A stretch of DNA of 64,000 bases from contig CAZJBM010000006.1 in NCBI GenBank assembly GCA_964544595.1, forward strand, positions 1-64,000. The letters are read 5' to 3'. The notes under the pieces are model-generated. The model searched no databases. It was not told where the DNA came from and worked only from the letters and a program-made list of their open reading frames with translations. A program made the position numbers and the translations under genes. Numbering within the stretch: position 1 is the first letter of the stretch; the number at the start of each line of letters is the position of its first letter. Shown piece by piece: positions 35,538 to 45,300 of the stretch. This DNA comes from JAGBWK01 sp964544595. GTDB lineage: Bacteria; Bacteroidota; Bacteroidia; Bacteroidales; Muribaculaceae.

Positions 35538-38288
35538 TCAGCGGAGCGAGATCTTAGCTACCTGAGAGGTGCCGTCGGCCGCGATGACCTGAAGGATGTA
35601 GAGGCCGGGCATACCCGAGGGACGGGGGAGGATTGAGCTCATGCGGGTCGACGAAACCATGCGGCCCTCGAGGGTGTAGAGCGCTGCTCCGGCGGGGTCG
35701 GCGGGGCCTGTGATGACTATGGCTGAGGCGGTTGCGTACCATGCCAGAGCCGAGTGAGCGGCGAGAGCGTCGGCTACCGAGCTGGTGTTGTCATATACCT
35801 TGGCATAAAAGTCGTAGACGCGGATGCCGCCGTTGTTTGATGTCGGGTTGACGAATTTCACTGTGATCGGGTCTTCGGTAGGCTCGATTCCGGCAGCTGC
35901 CATGAGGTCCCAGCCTGCGAGTGTGGTTTTCTTGAGCTTGTCGGAGGTCCAGGAGTGCTCGGTTGCGTCGCCTTCCTTCTGCCAGCGCACTTCGAGATAG
36001 CGTCCGCCGGTGAAGTGAACGTTGGCTTTAAGCTCCATAAGCGAGGGGAGCTTCCACACGAGCGCGCCACCGCGCTCAACATTCACGGCGCCTTCGGTGC
36101 AACCTGAGGGCACGCTGCCGCTCTCGGTGTAAGTCGGGTCCCATACGGTGGTGTAGGAGTCCGACGACTCGATTTCGACGACTCCGGCGAGGTCGGAGGG
36201 AAGGGCGTCGAGAGGATCCTGGATGTGATACCAGTCGCCTGTGAGAATGCGGTAGGCGGCTTCAAGGGTGATGGTGCCCGAGATGCTTACGGGGGCCATG
36301 CCGCCGACAGCGGTCACGGTGTAAGTGCCCGCTTCTGTGGGAGTTCCGCTGATAGTTAGCGTGTTGCCTGAGGTGGCGTATTCGAGCCCGGCAGGGAGGT
36401 TGGCCACTTCAAAGCCCGTGGCGCCGCCGCCCATTTCAAAGGTCACGGGGCTGAGGGGCTGGTCGAAGAATAGTGCCTGAGAAGCGTTGGCCGAGGTGCA
36501 CACGAGCGTGGCGGGGCTGACGGTCGACACTTTTATGCTGATGGAGAGCGACGCGTTGGTCTCGCCGCCGATGGTGGTCACGGTGATGTCGAGGTCTTCC
36601 GCGGGCGAGCCCTCGATTGTGAGCGTCTTGGCCTCCATGTCGCGGTTGAGCGAGAGAGAGCCGTTCCCCTCGACATTGACGTCGGTGGCGGCGCCGCCCC
36701 ATTTGATCACGATAGGCTCGATGGGAGTCCCGGTGTAGACGAGCTGGTCGGTGTCGCCCGAAACGAGGTAGATGCGTCCGGCGGTGGGCTGTCCGCTCTC
36801 AAACGCGCCGAGGTCGGGGGCGGCGCCGTTGTGCTCTATTGTGACGGGGGCGCCAACGGTCAGCTCAAGGCCGTATTGGGCGGCCTCGGCCTCTGTCATG
36901 AAGCGAGCGGGGATGAAGTCTTCGGTGATTTCGCCCTTGTCGACGAAGATGCTGCCGCTTACGAGGCGCGCGAAGTTGTTTTCGGGCAGAGAGCCGTCGG
37001 GATTGCGGGGGGCTTTCGCGTCGGCCTCGCTGAGCGATAGGAACTGCGACGTGTGGTCGGCCACGTTTACCTTTGTGCCGTTGACTTTATTGCCGTCTTT
37101 GATCGGGTCTACGCCGTCGATGAGGGTCCAGGAGTTGTAGTCGGTGTCTGGCTGCACGAAGCCTTCTTTTCCCTCTGAAAGGAATTCGTGGTTGAGCTTG
37201 CGGGGGAGGAAGCCCACGCAGTTGCGTATACGCATACCGCCGAATTTAAACATCGTGGGGAATCGGTAGTTGTACTCGTTGTCCCAAGCGAGGTTGTTGA
37301 AAAGATACATTCCCTCGTAGGCGTTGTTCTGGTCGAAGCCCTTTACCGTGTTGGAGAAGGCAACGCAGTTGCGCACGATGTGGGCGCCGGTCGACTGGTC
37401 GAATGCCGAGCCGCCCGACGACCCGCCGCCTCCGAGCTTGAAACCGTTGCCGTTGCCTGGGGTTTTCGAGCCTGTGGGCGAGATGGCGGCGTTCCAAGCC
37501 CAGCAGTGGTCGATCACTACGGGGTGGTAAACCATGTAGAGGTCCCAGTTGTCGTCGGAGTTGTTCCAAGCGCGGCAGCCGTAGAATTCAGTGCCGGGGC
37601 CGGGGAAGAGCTTGCAGGCGAATCCGTCGGCGTCGCCGCCGTCGTCGGTGCCGGTATAGGTCACTGCGTCGTAGTTGTTATATGAGTCGCAGTTGATTAC
37701 CTTATTGCCGCGGCAGTAGGTGTAGCCGGGGTTGAATTCGGGCGACCCCTTGATCGGGAAGCTCTTTGTCTCTTCGATGCTCCAGTCCTTGAACATGCCG
37801 ATCTGCAGGCCGGTGTCGTTGTTGTCGCGGAAGGTGCAGTTCTCGAATATGTTGTAGCTGCCTTCGACCTTTACGCCGTTGTCTTTGGCGTTCTGGAATG
37901 TTATGCCTTTGACATACCAGTAGTTGGCCCAATAGGGGAAGTACATGCAGCGCGACATCTTGAACTCGATGTTTGATGCCGGGGTCATCTTTGAGCCGTC
38001 GATGATCACCTCGTCTGAGCCGTATGCCATCAGGCGTATGCGCTGGGTCTCGGAGGTAGCTTTTTCGGGGATGCGGATGCGGTTGAGAGGGTAGTATGTG
38101 CCCTGGTGGATGTAGATTGTGCCGCCCGGTTCGACGGCTTCGATAGCGCGCTCGATTGAGGCGAACGGGTCCTGAGCGGATCCGGTGGCGGTGTCGCTGC
38201 CCGTAGTGGCCACATGGATGGTGGCTTGAGCCGACACGCTTGCTGCCGCGGCGAGTAGCAGCCCGGCAGAAAGAAGTAGCTTCTTCAC
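35538..38288 (-). CDS. Secreted pectate lyase-like protein (PL9-type beta-helix) with Ig modules
   Basis: This 916-residue exported protein should cleave or bind pectin/polygalacturonate outside the cell. After the signal peptide (LLLSAGLLLAAAASVSAQA), residues 25-420 form a right-handed beta-helix. The PL9 features are DPFASIERAIEAVEPGGTIY, TYTGTDDGGDADGFACKL, GCRAWNNSDDNWDLY (Asp-rich calcium site) and NGNGFKLGGGG; Lys284 there is at the place of the catalytic Lys of PL9 enzymes. Two putative Ig-like modules follow (about 500-700), then a further sandwich, and a T9SS-like tail (GLYILQVIAADGTSQVAKISLR). No polysaccharide-utilisation (SusC/D) genes are adjacent, so it does not sit in a classical PUL. 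Confidence 0.88.
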   Translation of the reverse strand: MKKLLLSAGLLLAAAASVSAQATIHVATTGSDTATGSAQDPFASIERAIEAVEPGGTIYIHQGTYYPLNRIRIPEKATSETQRIRLMAYGSDEVIIDGSKMTPASNIEFKMSRCMYFPYWANYWYVKGITFQNAKDNGVKVEGSYNIFENCTFRDNNDTGLQIGMFKDWSIEETKSFPIKGSPEFNPGYTYCRGNKVINCDSYNNYDAVTYTGTDDGGDADGFACKLFPGPGTEFYGCRAWNNSDDNWDLYMVYHPVVIDHCWAWNAAISPTGSKTPGNGNGFKLGGGGSSGGSAFDQSTGAHIVRNCVAFSNTVKGFDQNNAYEGMYLFNNLAWDNEYNYRFPTMFKFGGMRIRNCVGFLPRKLNHEFLSEGKEGFVQPDTDYNSWTLIDGVDPIKDGNKVNGTKVNVADHTSQFLSLSEADAKAPRNPDGSLPENNFARLVSGSIFVDKGEITEDFIPARFMTEAEAAQYGLELTVGAPVTIEHNGAAPDLGAFESGQPTAGRIYLVSGDTDQLVYTGTPIEPIVIKWGGAATDVNVEGNGSLSLNRDMEAKTLTIEGSPAEDLDITVTTIGGETNASLSISIKVSTVSPATLVCTSANASQALFFDQPLSPVTFEMGGGATGFEVANLPAGLEYATSGNTLTISGTPTEAGTYTVTAVGGMAPVSISGTITLEAAYRILTGDWYHIQDPLDALPSDLAGVVEIESSDSYTTVWDPTYTESGSVPSGCTEGAVNVERGGALVWKLPSLMELKANVHFTGGRYLEVRWQKEGDATEHSWTSDKLKKTTLAGWDLMAAAGIEPTEDPITVKFVNPTSNNGGIRVYDFYAKVYDNTSSVADALAAHSALAWYATASAIVITGPADPAGAALYTLEGRMVSSTRMSSILPRPSGMPGLYILQVIAADGTSQVAKISLR

Positions 38289-38500
38289 GGTGATAAAAAA
38301 GATTTAAGATTATTGAATAATATAGGTGATTGTGACGCGAAATTACATCGCATGGATGAAATAACAAAATAAATGTGACAATTTAACATTGACAAATGAT
38401 AATGAAATGTGATTATTTTGTCGCACCGTTCTGATTGTCCTGTTTTTACCGCTCACATATGTTATTTTAAGAGTTTTTTGATTTTTTTTCACCATTAGTC

Positions 38501-38532
38501 TTTGATGATACCGATAAATGTGACTATATTTG
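38501..38532 (+). promoter_or_regulatory. Promoter TTTG-N20-TATATTTG
   Basis: TTTG (38501-38504) and TATATTTG (38525-38532) are 20 bases apart, a close match to the Bacteroidetes -33/-7 consensus. The start codon of the 244-residue secreted protein is 50 bases downstream. Confidence 0.75.
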
Positions 38533-38582
38533 CGAAATATATGCGTTAGTCTCAACATTTCGGAAACAAAAATTCAATCTAT

Positions 38583-39317
38583 ATGAAGAAAATCTATACT
38601 CTTATTACTCTATTGGCCGCGACCCTGTCGAGCTATGCGGCCGCTCCCGAGCTCCTTTTCGGAAGCACTCCCGTAGTGTCGGGCAAGACCTACGAGACCG
38701 CCTACGAGGTGACTACCCAGCAGATTGGCCCCATGACTCTCAACCGCTATGTGCAGGATTCAAACCTTTCCATTAAAGGCGAAGGTGGCAAAAGCGTCAC
38801 CGTGGAGCTTATCCCTACCGCTGAGGTGCAATTCTGCTCAATCGACGGCCAGTGTATCATGGCTAAACCCGACGTTACTTCAACCAAAGTAGGCATACTT
38901 GGCGGCGCGGGCGCCTCGGGCGTTATCACCGACCCGCTTTTGATCGACTTGGCCACAACCGATATGAGCGGCCAGAATCCTTCGGAATTGCTCTCCGACA
39001 TAACTATTCAGGTTAAGGCTTATTATACCGACACTCCCTCGGAGTATACAAGCGTCAAGGTGATAATGACCAACAAGGCTGAAGTCGGTGGCGTAGGCAG
39101 CGTTACGGCCGACAAGGCTTCAGTGACGGTGAAGGGCAATTCGCTTGTCTACAACTTCGCCGCGCGCACTAATCTTTGCGTTTACAGCATAGCTGGCGGA
39201 AGAGTTTACGGCAACACCCTCCAGGGCGCCGGCTCGGTTAATCTCGATTTCCTCCACCCCGGTATCTATATCTACACTACCGGCTCCACCTCCGGCAAAA
39301 TCCTTATCCGTAAGTAA
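38583..39317 (+). CDS. Small secreted protein with T9SS type A-like tail
   Basis: This 244-residue protein has a signal peptide (MKKIYTLITLLAATLSSYAAA), then a beta-rich domain of about 150 residues with two Cys (FCSIDGQCIMA) and no family I recognise, and a C-terminal sorting-like tail (VYSIAGGRVYGNTLQGAG ... LHPGIYIYTTG). It has a good promoter and its own terminator, so it is a single-gene unit. Function unknown. Confidence 0.8.
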   Translation: MKKIYTLITLLAATLSSYAAAPELLFGSTPVVSGKTYETAYEVTTQQIGPMTLNRYVQDSNLSIKGEGGKSVTVELIPTAEVQFCSIDGQCIMAKPDVTSTKVGILGGAGASGVITDPLLIDLATTDMSGQNPSELLSDITIQVKAYYTDTPSEYTSVKVIMTNKAEVGGVGSVTADKASVTVKGNSLVYNFAARTNLCVYSIAGGRVYGNTLQGAGSVNLDFLHPGIYIYTTGSTSGKILIRK

Positions 39318-39336
39318 GCGACAACAATCTATACCT

Positions 39337-39376
39337 GAGAGCCCGCGGCCATCGGCTGCGGGCTCTTCTGATTTTG
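39337..39376 (+). terminator. Intrinsic terminator
   Basis: AGAGCCCGC and GCGGGCTCT pair around GGCCATCGGCT, followed by TCTGATTTT, 20 bases after the secreted protein stop. Confidence 0.8.
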
Positions 39377-39400
39377 TGGGTATGCTAATAAGAGGGGATT

Positions 39401-40138
39401 TCAGCGCGATATGGGCCAACGGAAACGGTGGAGTTTCGATATGAGCTCCTTCTCGCGGCCATTGAGATAGCGGTCGCAAAGGGCGTGGAAACGAGGGGAG
39501 TGGTCGAAGTGGGTAAGGTGGGCAAGCTCGTGACATATTATATAATCGCGAAGCTCGGGCGGAAGAAACATGCAAGCCGATGAGATCTTGATTTCGCGGC
39601 GCGCCGAGCAGGTGCCGAGCGTTTTTACCCCCGATGATATGCTCCATGAGTTGACTGAACAACCATGTTTGGCGGCTAACTCCTTCCCTCGCGGTATCAG
39701 GCTGGAGGGGGCGAGGTTGGCGGCGATGCGTTTAAGCCCGCGGCTAATGAGCAGTGTGGTTTCATGCTCGGCGAAGTCTATATCGTTGCCGACCAAAATG
39801 GCCGATTGAGCCGCGGAGAAGTTGACGATAAGGCTTCGTGGCTTGAGATTTTGCCTGCCGATAACGACTTTCGCCTCGGTGAGGTCGATTATCATCCCTT
39901 CGGAGTAGCTGAGCGACTGACGTCGGCGCAGCAGACCCGGTTTTAACTCGGCGAATGCTCTGGCGAAATCGGCTCGGCTCGCGCCCGGAGGTATGGTGAT
40001 ATGCACTTCCGAGTCTTTCCACCGGGCAATGAATCTGCGCGCCGCGCGTTTCTCGCATACATAGACTCGCCCAAGGTCGGGGTCGACGAATGTGAGCGCG
40101 GCGCCCCCGGCGAAACCGCTGTCGCGCGGCCCGATCAT
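39401..40138 (-). CDS. YgjP-like zinc metallopeptidase
   Basis: This 245-residue protein belongs to the YgjP/DUF45 (SprT-like) group. The zinc site HELAHLTHFDHSPRFHAL (HExxH plus a second His-containing segment) is clear, in the family context CHELAHL ... HSPRF. The N-terminus is Arg/Glu-rich with a beta-meander. No signal peptide is seen, so it is probably cytosolic. It overlaps the nadK stop by four bases (ATGA), showing translational coupling, although a functional link with NAD phosphorylation is not established. Confidence 0.88.
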   Translation of the reverse strand: MIGPRDSGFAGGAALTFVDPDLGRVYVCEKRAARRFIARWKDSEVHITIPPGASRADFARAFAELKPGLLRRRQSLSYSEGMIIDLTEAKVVIGRQNLKPRSLIVNFSAAQSAILVGNDIDFAEHETTLLISRGLKRIAANLAPSSLIPRGKELAAKHGCSVNSWSISSGVKTLGTCSARREIKISSACMFLPPELRDYIICHELAHLTHFDHSPRFHALCDRYLNGREKELISKLHRFRWPISR

Positions 40139-41025
40139 TCAGCCAAAGGCTTGTTTAAGGGGGAGGCGCCCCATAGGAGCTTATCGCGGAGGGTGCCGAA
40201 GAAGTTGTAGTCGGGCTTCTGGACGGTGCGGATGGAGAATGGCGCGCGGCTGACGAAAACGCTTGTGCCGCACGGCATATTGAGCGAGCGTCCGTCGAGG
40301 CTTATGCGGTAGGAGCTTGTGCGCGAGGTCACTTTCACTTCCAGCACGCCCCGGTCGTCAATCACCAGCGGGCGCATCGAGAGCGAGTGGGCGGCTACGG
40401 GCGATAGAATGACGTTGTGCAATCCCGGCTCTACGATAGGCCCCCCAACCGAGAGATTGTAGCCGGTAGAGCCCGTCGGAGTGGCCACGATGAGGCCGTC
40501 GCAGAGATAGTTGGCAAGCGGCTGCCTGCCGACCCTTATGTCGGCCCCGATCATCGAGGCTGAGTCGCGCTTCATGAAGGCGACTTCGTTGAGGGCGTAG
40601 GGCCATAGGTCGAAATCGCCGTAGGGATAATCCACCTGCAGGATATCTCGGTCGATAATCTTGTATGTGCTCAGGCAGTTGTCGGCGATAGCCGCTTTCG
40701 CCTCGCTGATAGAGAACGGCGCGAGGAAGCCGAGATGGCCGGTGTTGACCCCTATGATGGGAATCTCCTTGTCGGCAACCCACTGGGCCGTGCGCAGGAA
40801 AGTTCCGTCGCCGCCGATGCTGAGGGCGAGGTCCGCGCTAAAGTCGGTGGAGTCGGTGTGCCGGATGTGGCTTAAATCCTTGCTCGGGTCGGCGTCGCTC
40901 AGATAGGCGTGAAGTTTTGAGTGCATTAATATAGAGTCTCCGCGCCCGGTTATGAAGCTTAGGAGCGAGAAAATGTCGCTCAAAAAATCTTCCTGGCGCT
41001 TGCTGCCGTAGATTGCGATTATCAT
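40135..41025 (-). CDS. nadK: NAD kinase
   Basis: This 296-residue ATP-NAD kinase makes NADP from NAD. Family marks are SIGGDGTFLRTAQ (GGDG phosphate-binding motif), NTGHLGFLAPF, and TPTGSTGYNLSVGGPIV in the C-terminal beta-sandwich. Length is normal. In many Bacteroidales nadK lies beside pdxJ; here pdxJ is 20 kb away. The next gene on this strand is the overlapping metallopeptidase. Confidence 0.97.
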   Translation of the reverse strand: MIIAIYGSKRQEDFLSDIFSLLSFITGRGDSILMHSKLHAYLSDADPSKDLSHIRHTDSTDFSADLALSIGGDGTFLRTAQWVADKEIPIIGVNTGHLGFLAPFSISEAKAAIADNCLSTYKIIDRDILQVDYPYGDFDLWPYALNEVAFMKRDSASMIGADIRVGRQPLANYLCDGLIVATPTGSTGYNLSVGGPIVEPGLHNVILSPVAAHSLSMRPLVIDDRGVLEVKVTSRTSSYRISLDGRSLNMPCGTSVFVSRAPFSIRTVQKPDYNFFGTLRDKLLWGASPLNKPLAE

Positions 41026-41235
41026 AATTATATACGTTTAAAGCGCGTAATTATATGCATTTAATGCGCGAATATAAGCAAAAATTTGGCAGATTTTGAT
41101 TTAAATTTATCCGTATTGTCCTTTTTTCGTGTTTATTTAATCCATTTATGGGTATTAATTGTTACTTTAGTGCAGCGGCACATATTTTTGCCCTGATTTT
41201 AACGTTTCAACGCTTTTTAAAACATCTGAGATATT

Positions 41236-42279
41236 ATGAGAAATCTTTTTGGGATACTGGCTGTCGCCGCATTGGCTGTGGCCACTACCGGTTGCAAGAA
41301 AGAGGAGACCAAAGCTACGGCTATCCCTCCTTTAAGAGTTAAGACAATGGCAGTTACCCCGACCGATATGGCCGGGACAAGTTCGTTTAACGGCACTATC
41401 GAGGAGTCGAGCGGCACAACGGTGAGCTTCGCCGCCGCCGGAACGCTCCAAACGATGAACGTCTCTGCAGGCGACCGTATCACCAAGGGTCAGCTTATAG
41501 GCACAATCGACGACACAACCCTTCGCCACGCCTACGACATGGCGAAAATCACCGTGGCTGAGGCGCAGGACGTATATAACCGCATGAAAGCGCTCCACGA
41601 CTCAGGATCGCTCCCCGATATGAAGTGGGTAGAGGTGGAGAATGCCCTCCGCTCGGCCCAGAGCGCGGAGGCGATCGCCAAGAAAGCCCTATCCGACGCC
41701 CGCCTTTACGCCCCGATCTCGGGCTACGTGTCGGAGAAATTCGCCGATGCGGGCCAAGTGGTGGCCCCTGGCGTGCCTGTGGTTAAGATAGTTTCGATCC
41801 ACCCCGTCAAAGTCAACGTTTCGATACCCGAAAACGAAATCTCCAACATCGCGCTCGGAGCCGGAGCCACGGTGACGGTGTCGGCTCTCGGAGGCGAGAC
41901 ATTCCACGGCGTGGTTTCGGACAAAGGCGTCGAAGCCAATCCTCTCACTCGCAGCTACGACGTGAAAATCAAGGTAGATAACGAAAATAGCCGCCTTCTC
42001 CCCGGCATGATATGCGACGTGGTTCTCGACCTTCCTGTCGCCGACGGCAGTGATGAGGCGAAAGCTATCGTGCTCCCCAACTCGGCGGTGCTTCTCGACT
42101 CCGACAATCAGAACTTCGTGTGGCTCGCCAAGAACGGCACCGCGCGCAAGCAGATCGTGACAGTGGCCCGAATGGTCGACGACGGCCTGGTGGTCAGCGG
42201 AGGTCTTGCCGCGGGCGACTCGGTGATAGTGGCCGGGCAGCAGAAAGTGGGCAACGGCACTAAGGTGGTATCCCTGTAA
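41236..42279 (+). CDS. RND efflux membrane fusion lipoprotein (second system)
   Basis: This 347-residue periplasmic adaptor has a signal peptide with lipobox VATTGC (Cys20). The lipoyl halves (GTLQTMNVSAGDRITKGQLIG and LYAPISGYVSEKFADAGQVV), the short alpha-hairpin (about 100-140) and the beta-barrel (HPVKVNVSIPENEISNI) are in the usual order. It is shorter than AcrA (397), mainly in the hairpin. It is followed after 61 bases by the combined permease-channel gene, so both work as one efflux pump. Promoter region 41030-41235 is AT-rich without a clear consensus. Confidence 0.93.
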   Translation: MRNLFGILAVAALAVATTGCKKEETKATAIPPLRVKTMAVTPTDMAGTSSFNGTIEESSGTTVSFAAAGTLQTMNVSAGDRITKGQLIGTIDDTTLRHAYDMAKITVAEAQDVYNRMKALHDSGSLPDMKWVEVENALRSAQSAEAIAKKALSDARLYAPISGYVSEKFADAGQVVAPGVPVVKIVSIHPVKVNVSIPENEISNIALGAGATVTVSALGGETFHGVVSDKGVEANPLTRSYDVKIKVDNENSRLLPGMICDVVLDLPVADGSDEAKAIVLPNSAVLLDSDNQNFVWLAKNGTARKQIVTVARMVDDGLVVSGGLAAGDSVIVAGQQKVGNGTKVVSL

Positions 42280-42340
42280 TAAGCCGCCTGTTGATATTCG
42301 TGATATTCATTGACATCGTGCATTACCTGAAAATTAGATT

Positions 42341-45300
42341 ATGGCAAATATGAAAATGGGCGGAATCGTAGGCTTCGGACTTCGCTACCGCCGACTCGTC
42401 ATACTTATTGTCGCCGTGTTGGTGGCATTCGGCATCTACGCCCTTAAAGAGATGGATAAGAACGAGTTTCCCAGCTTCACCATTCGCGAAGGCTTGCTCG
42501 TGGCCGTATGTCCAGGCTACGACGCCACGCAAGTGGAAACCGAAGTGCTTACAGGACTCGAAGACTACGTTTTCAGCTATAAGGAGGTCGACAAAAAGAG
42601 CACCCGCTCGCGTTGCACCGCCGGCATGGCGATTATCTTTGTCGAGCTCGACGACAACATCCAGGACACCGACGCCTTCTGGAACAAATTCCAGCAAGGC
42701 ATCTCCACGGCCAGGGCATCGCTCCCGTCGGGAGTGCTTGCCGTCGAGGCCCTTACCGACTTCGGCGACACTTCGGCCCTGCTGATCTCGCTTTCGAGCA
42801 AGGATAAGACCTATCGCGAACTCCATGACATGATTACCGACCTCCGCGACCAGCTCCGCCCGATCGCGAGCGTGGGTCAGATGAGTGTCTATGGCGAGCA
42901 GAAAGAGCAGATAGCCATCTACGTCGACAACGACAAGCTCGCCAACTATGGCATTAAATCCAATATGATCGGCCCGATGCTTCTCGCCCAGGGCTTCAGC
43001 ACCACCGGCGGTCAGCTCAAGAGCGACAGCTACACGTCGCCTATCTATGTCAGCCGATCGGTAAACTCGGCCCGCGACGTGGAGAATATGATCGTGATGT
43101 CGACCCCTACCGGTCAGGTGGTGAAAGTGGGCGACATCGCGACCGTAAAGACCGAGTATCCCGACGCTACCTCGTATATTACCAACAATGCCACAAAGGC
43201 GTTGCTGCTGAGCGTGTCGATGAAGGATGGCAACAACATCGTGGCTATGGGCGACGACGTGCAGAAAGTGCTCGATAAATTCGAGTCGGAGCTTCCCGCC
43301 GGAGTCGAGCTGTTTAAAATCACCGACCAGCCCGATGTGGTGAATTCGAGCGTGATTGACTTCCTCCGCGAGCTTCTGATCGCTGTCATCGCTGTGGTTG
43401 TGGTTATTATGTTCCTGCTCCCGATCAGGGTGGCTCTTATCGCCGCGGCAACGATCCCTATCACGATATTCATATCGCTCGGCTTGTTCTATTCTCTCGA
43501 TATAGAGCTGAATACGGTGACGTTGGCCTGCCTGATAGTTTCGTTGGGTATGGTAGTCGATAACTCGGTCGTGATTATCGACAACTACGTGGAGCTGATT
43601 TCCGAGGGTATGGACCATAAACGCGCCGCCTATCAGTCGGCCGTAGAGTTCCTAAAAGCCATTTTCTCGGCCACGTGCGCGATATCCATCACCTTCTTCC
43701 CGTTCCTGTTGACGCTTACAGGCATGTTCCGCGACTTCATGAACGATTTCCCCTGGGCGCTTACTATTATCCTCTTCGTTTCGCTCTGTATCGCCGAGGT
43801 GCTTGTGCCGTTCCTCCAGTATAAGCTGATCAAGAAACCTATCTACAAGCTTGAGCAGGAGGCCGTGGCCTCGGGCAAGAAAAAGTTCTCGTTCTTCGTC
43901 ATGCTTCAGAACGGCTACAACAAGCTCGCCGACCTCTGCTTCGCATGGCCTAAAACCACTCTCGTGCTGGGCTTGGCGTCGGTGATTGTTGGCGCGTGGG
44001 TATTCATCGGACGCCCGATGAAGCTGATGCCTATCGCCGAGCGTAACCAGTTTGCCGTCGAGATTTATCTGCCGACCGGCACGTCGCTTGCCTCGACCGA
44101 TGTTGTGGCCGACTCGCTCGCCGAAATTCTCCGTCGCGACGACCGCGTGGTGAGCGTCGCTACCTTCCACGGATGCTCATCGCCCCGATTCCAGACCACA
44201 TACGCCCCGCAGGTGGGCGGCCCCAATTTCGCGCAGTTTATCGTGAATACGGTCAGCCAGGAGGCCACGATCGAGGTGCTTAATGATTATACCGATAAGT
44301 TTGAGTCATTCTTCCCCGAAGCTTTCTGCCGCTTCAAGCAGCTGAGCTACTCCACTGCCGACTATCCCATCGAAGTAAGGGTGACAGGCGACGATATGGC
44401 CAAGCTCCACGTTGCCGCCGATTCAATCCTTGAGCGTATGCGCACGTTTCCGGGCCTGCGCCTGGTGCGCCCCACCACGTCGCTGCCTCAGGTCGGCGCG
44501 ATGGTCAACCCCGATCCTGCGTCTTCGCAGCGACTCGGTATCAGCAACCTCTTCCTGGAGGCTACTCTCGCCATGCGCTACAGCAGCGGTGTGCCTTTGG
44601 CTACGGTATGGCAGGGTGACTACGGCATGCCCGTAGTGCTTAAATCGATGAAGGCCGACAGCGCCCGCGTAAGCCAGCTTGAGAACGAGCCGGTGCCGGT
44701 GCTTGAATTCGCCCATGCCCCGGTGCGCCAGTTCGCGAGCGTCGATCCAGTGTGGGATTACGGCCTTGTGGAGCATTACGGCGGCAAGCCTACGATCACC
44801 CTTATCGCCGAGGTTGAGCGCGACCTCTATCCGATGGTCATCACTCAAGACCTTATCAAGGCTGTCGACAACGTGAGTGTCCCCGAAGGCGTGACCGTCG
44901 AGTATGGCGGCGACTACGAGAATACCTTCGAGATTCTGCCGCAGATATTGTCGGCGCTGGCTATTGCCATCGTCATCATATTCTTCATCATTCTGCTCCA
45001 CTACAAGCAGGTCAGTATCTCGGTGATAATGCTCGTTTCGCTCTTGCTCTGTATTCCCGGCGCGGCCTTAGGCCTGTGGGTAATGAATGAGCCGATAAGC
45101 CTGACGTGTACGCTCGGCCTGATATCGCTGATGGGCATCCTCGTCCGCAACGCGATTATCATGATCGACTACGCCGAGCAGATTCAGGGCGAAGAAGGCC
45201 TCGATAACTTCAAGGCCTCGATCGAGTCGGCCAAGCGACGTATGCGCCCGATCTTCCTTACTTCGGCCGCCGCGACCATGGGCGTACTCCCGATGGTGAT

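Noticed and set aside
35538..41025. Polysaccharide utilisation locus around the PL9-like gene
   Set aside because: No SusC, SusD or hybrid sensor gene is near; the following genes are housekeeping.
42323..43618. 431-codon minus-strand frame
   Set aside because: It is antisense to the RND part of the fusion gene; His/Arg/Asp-rich mirror composition.
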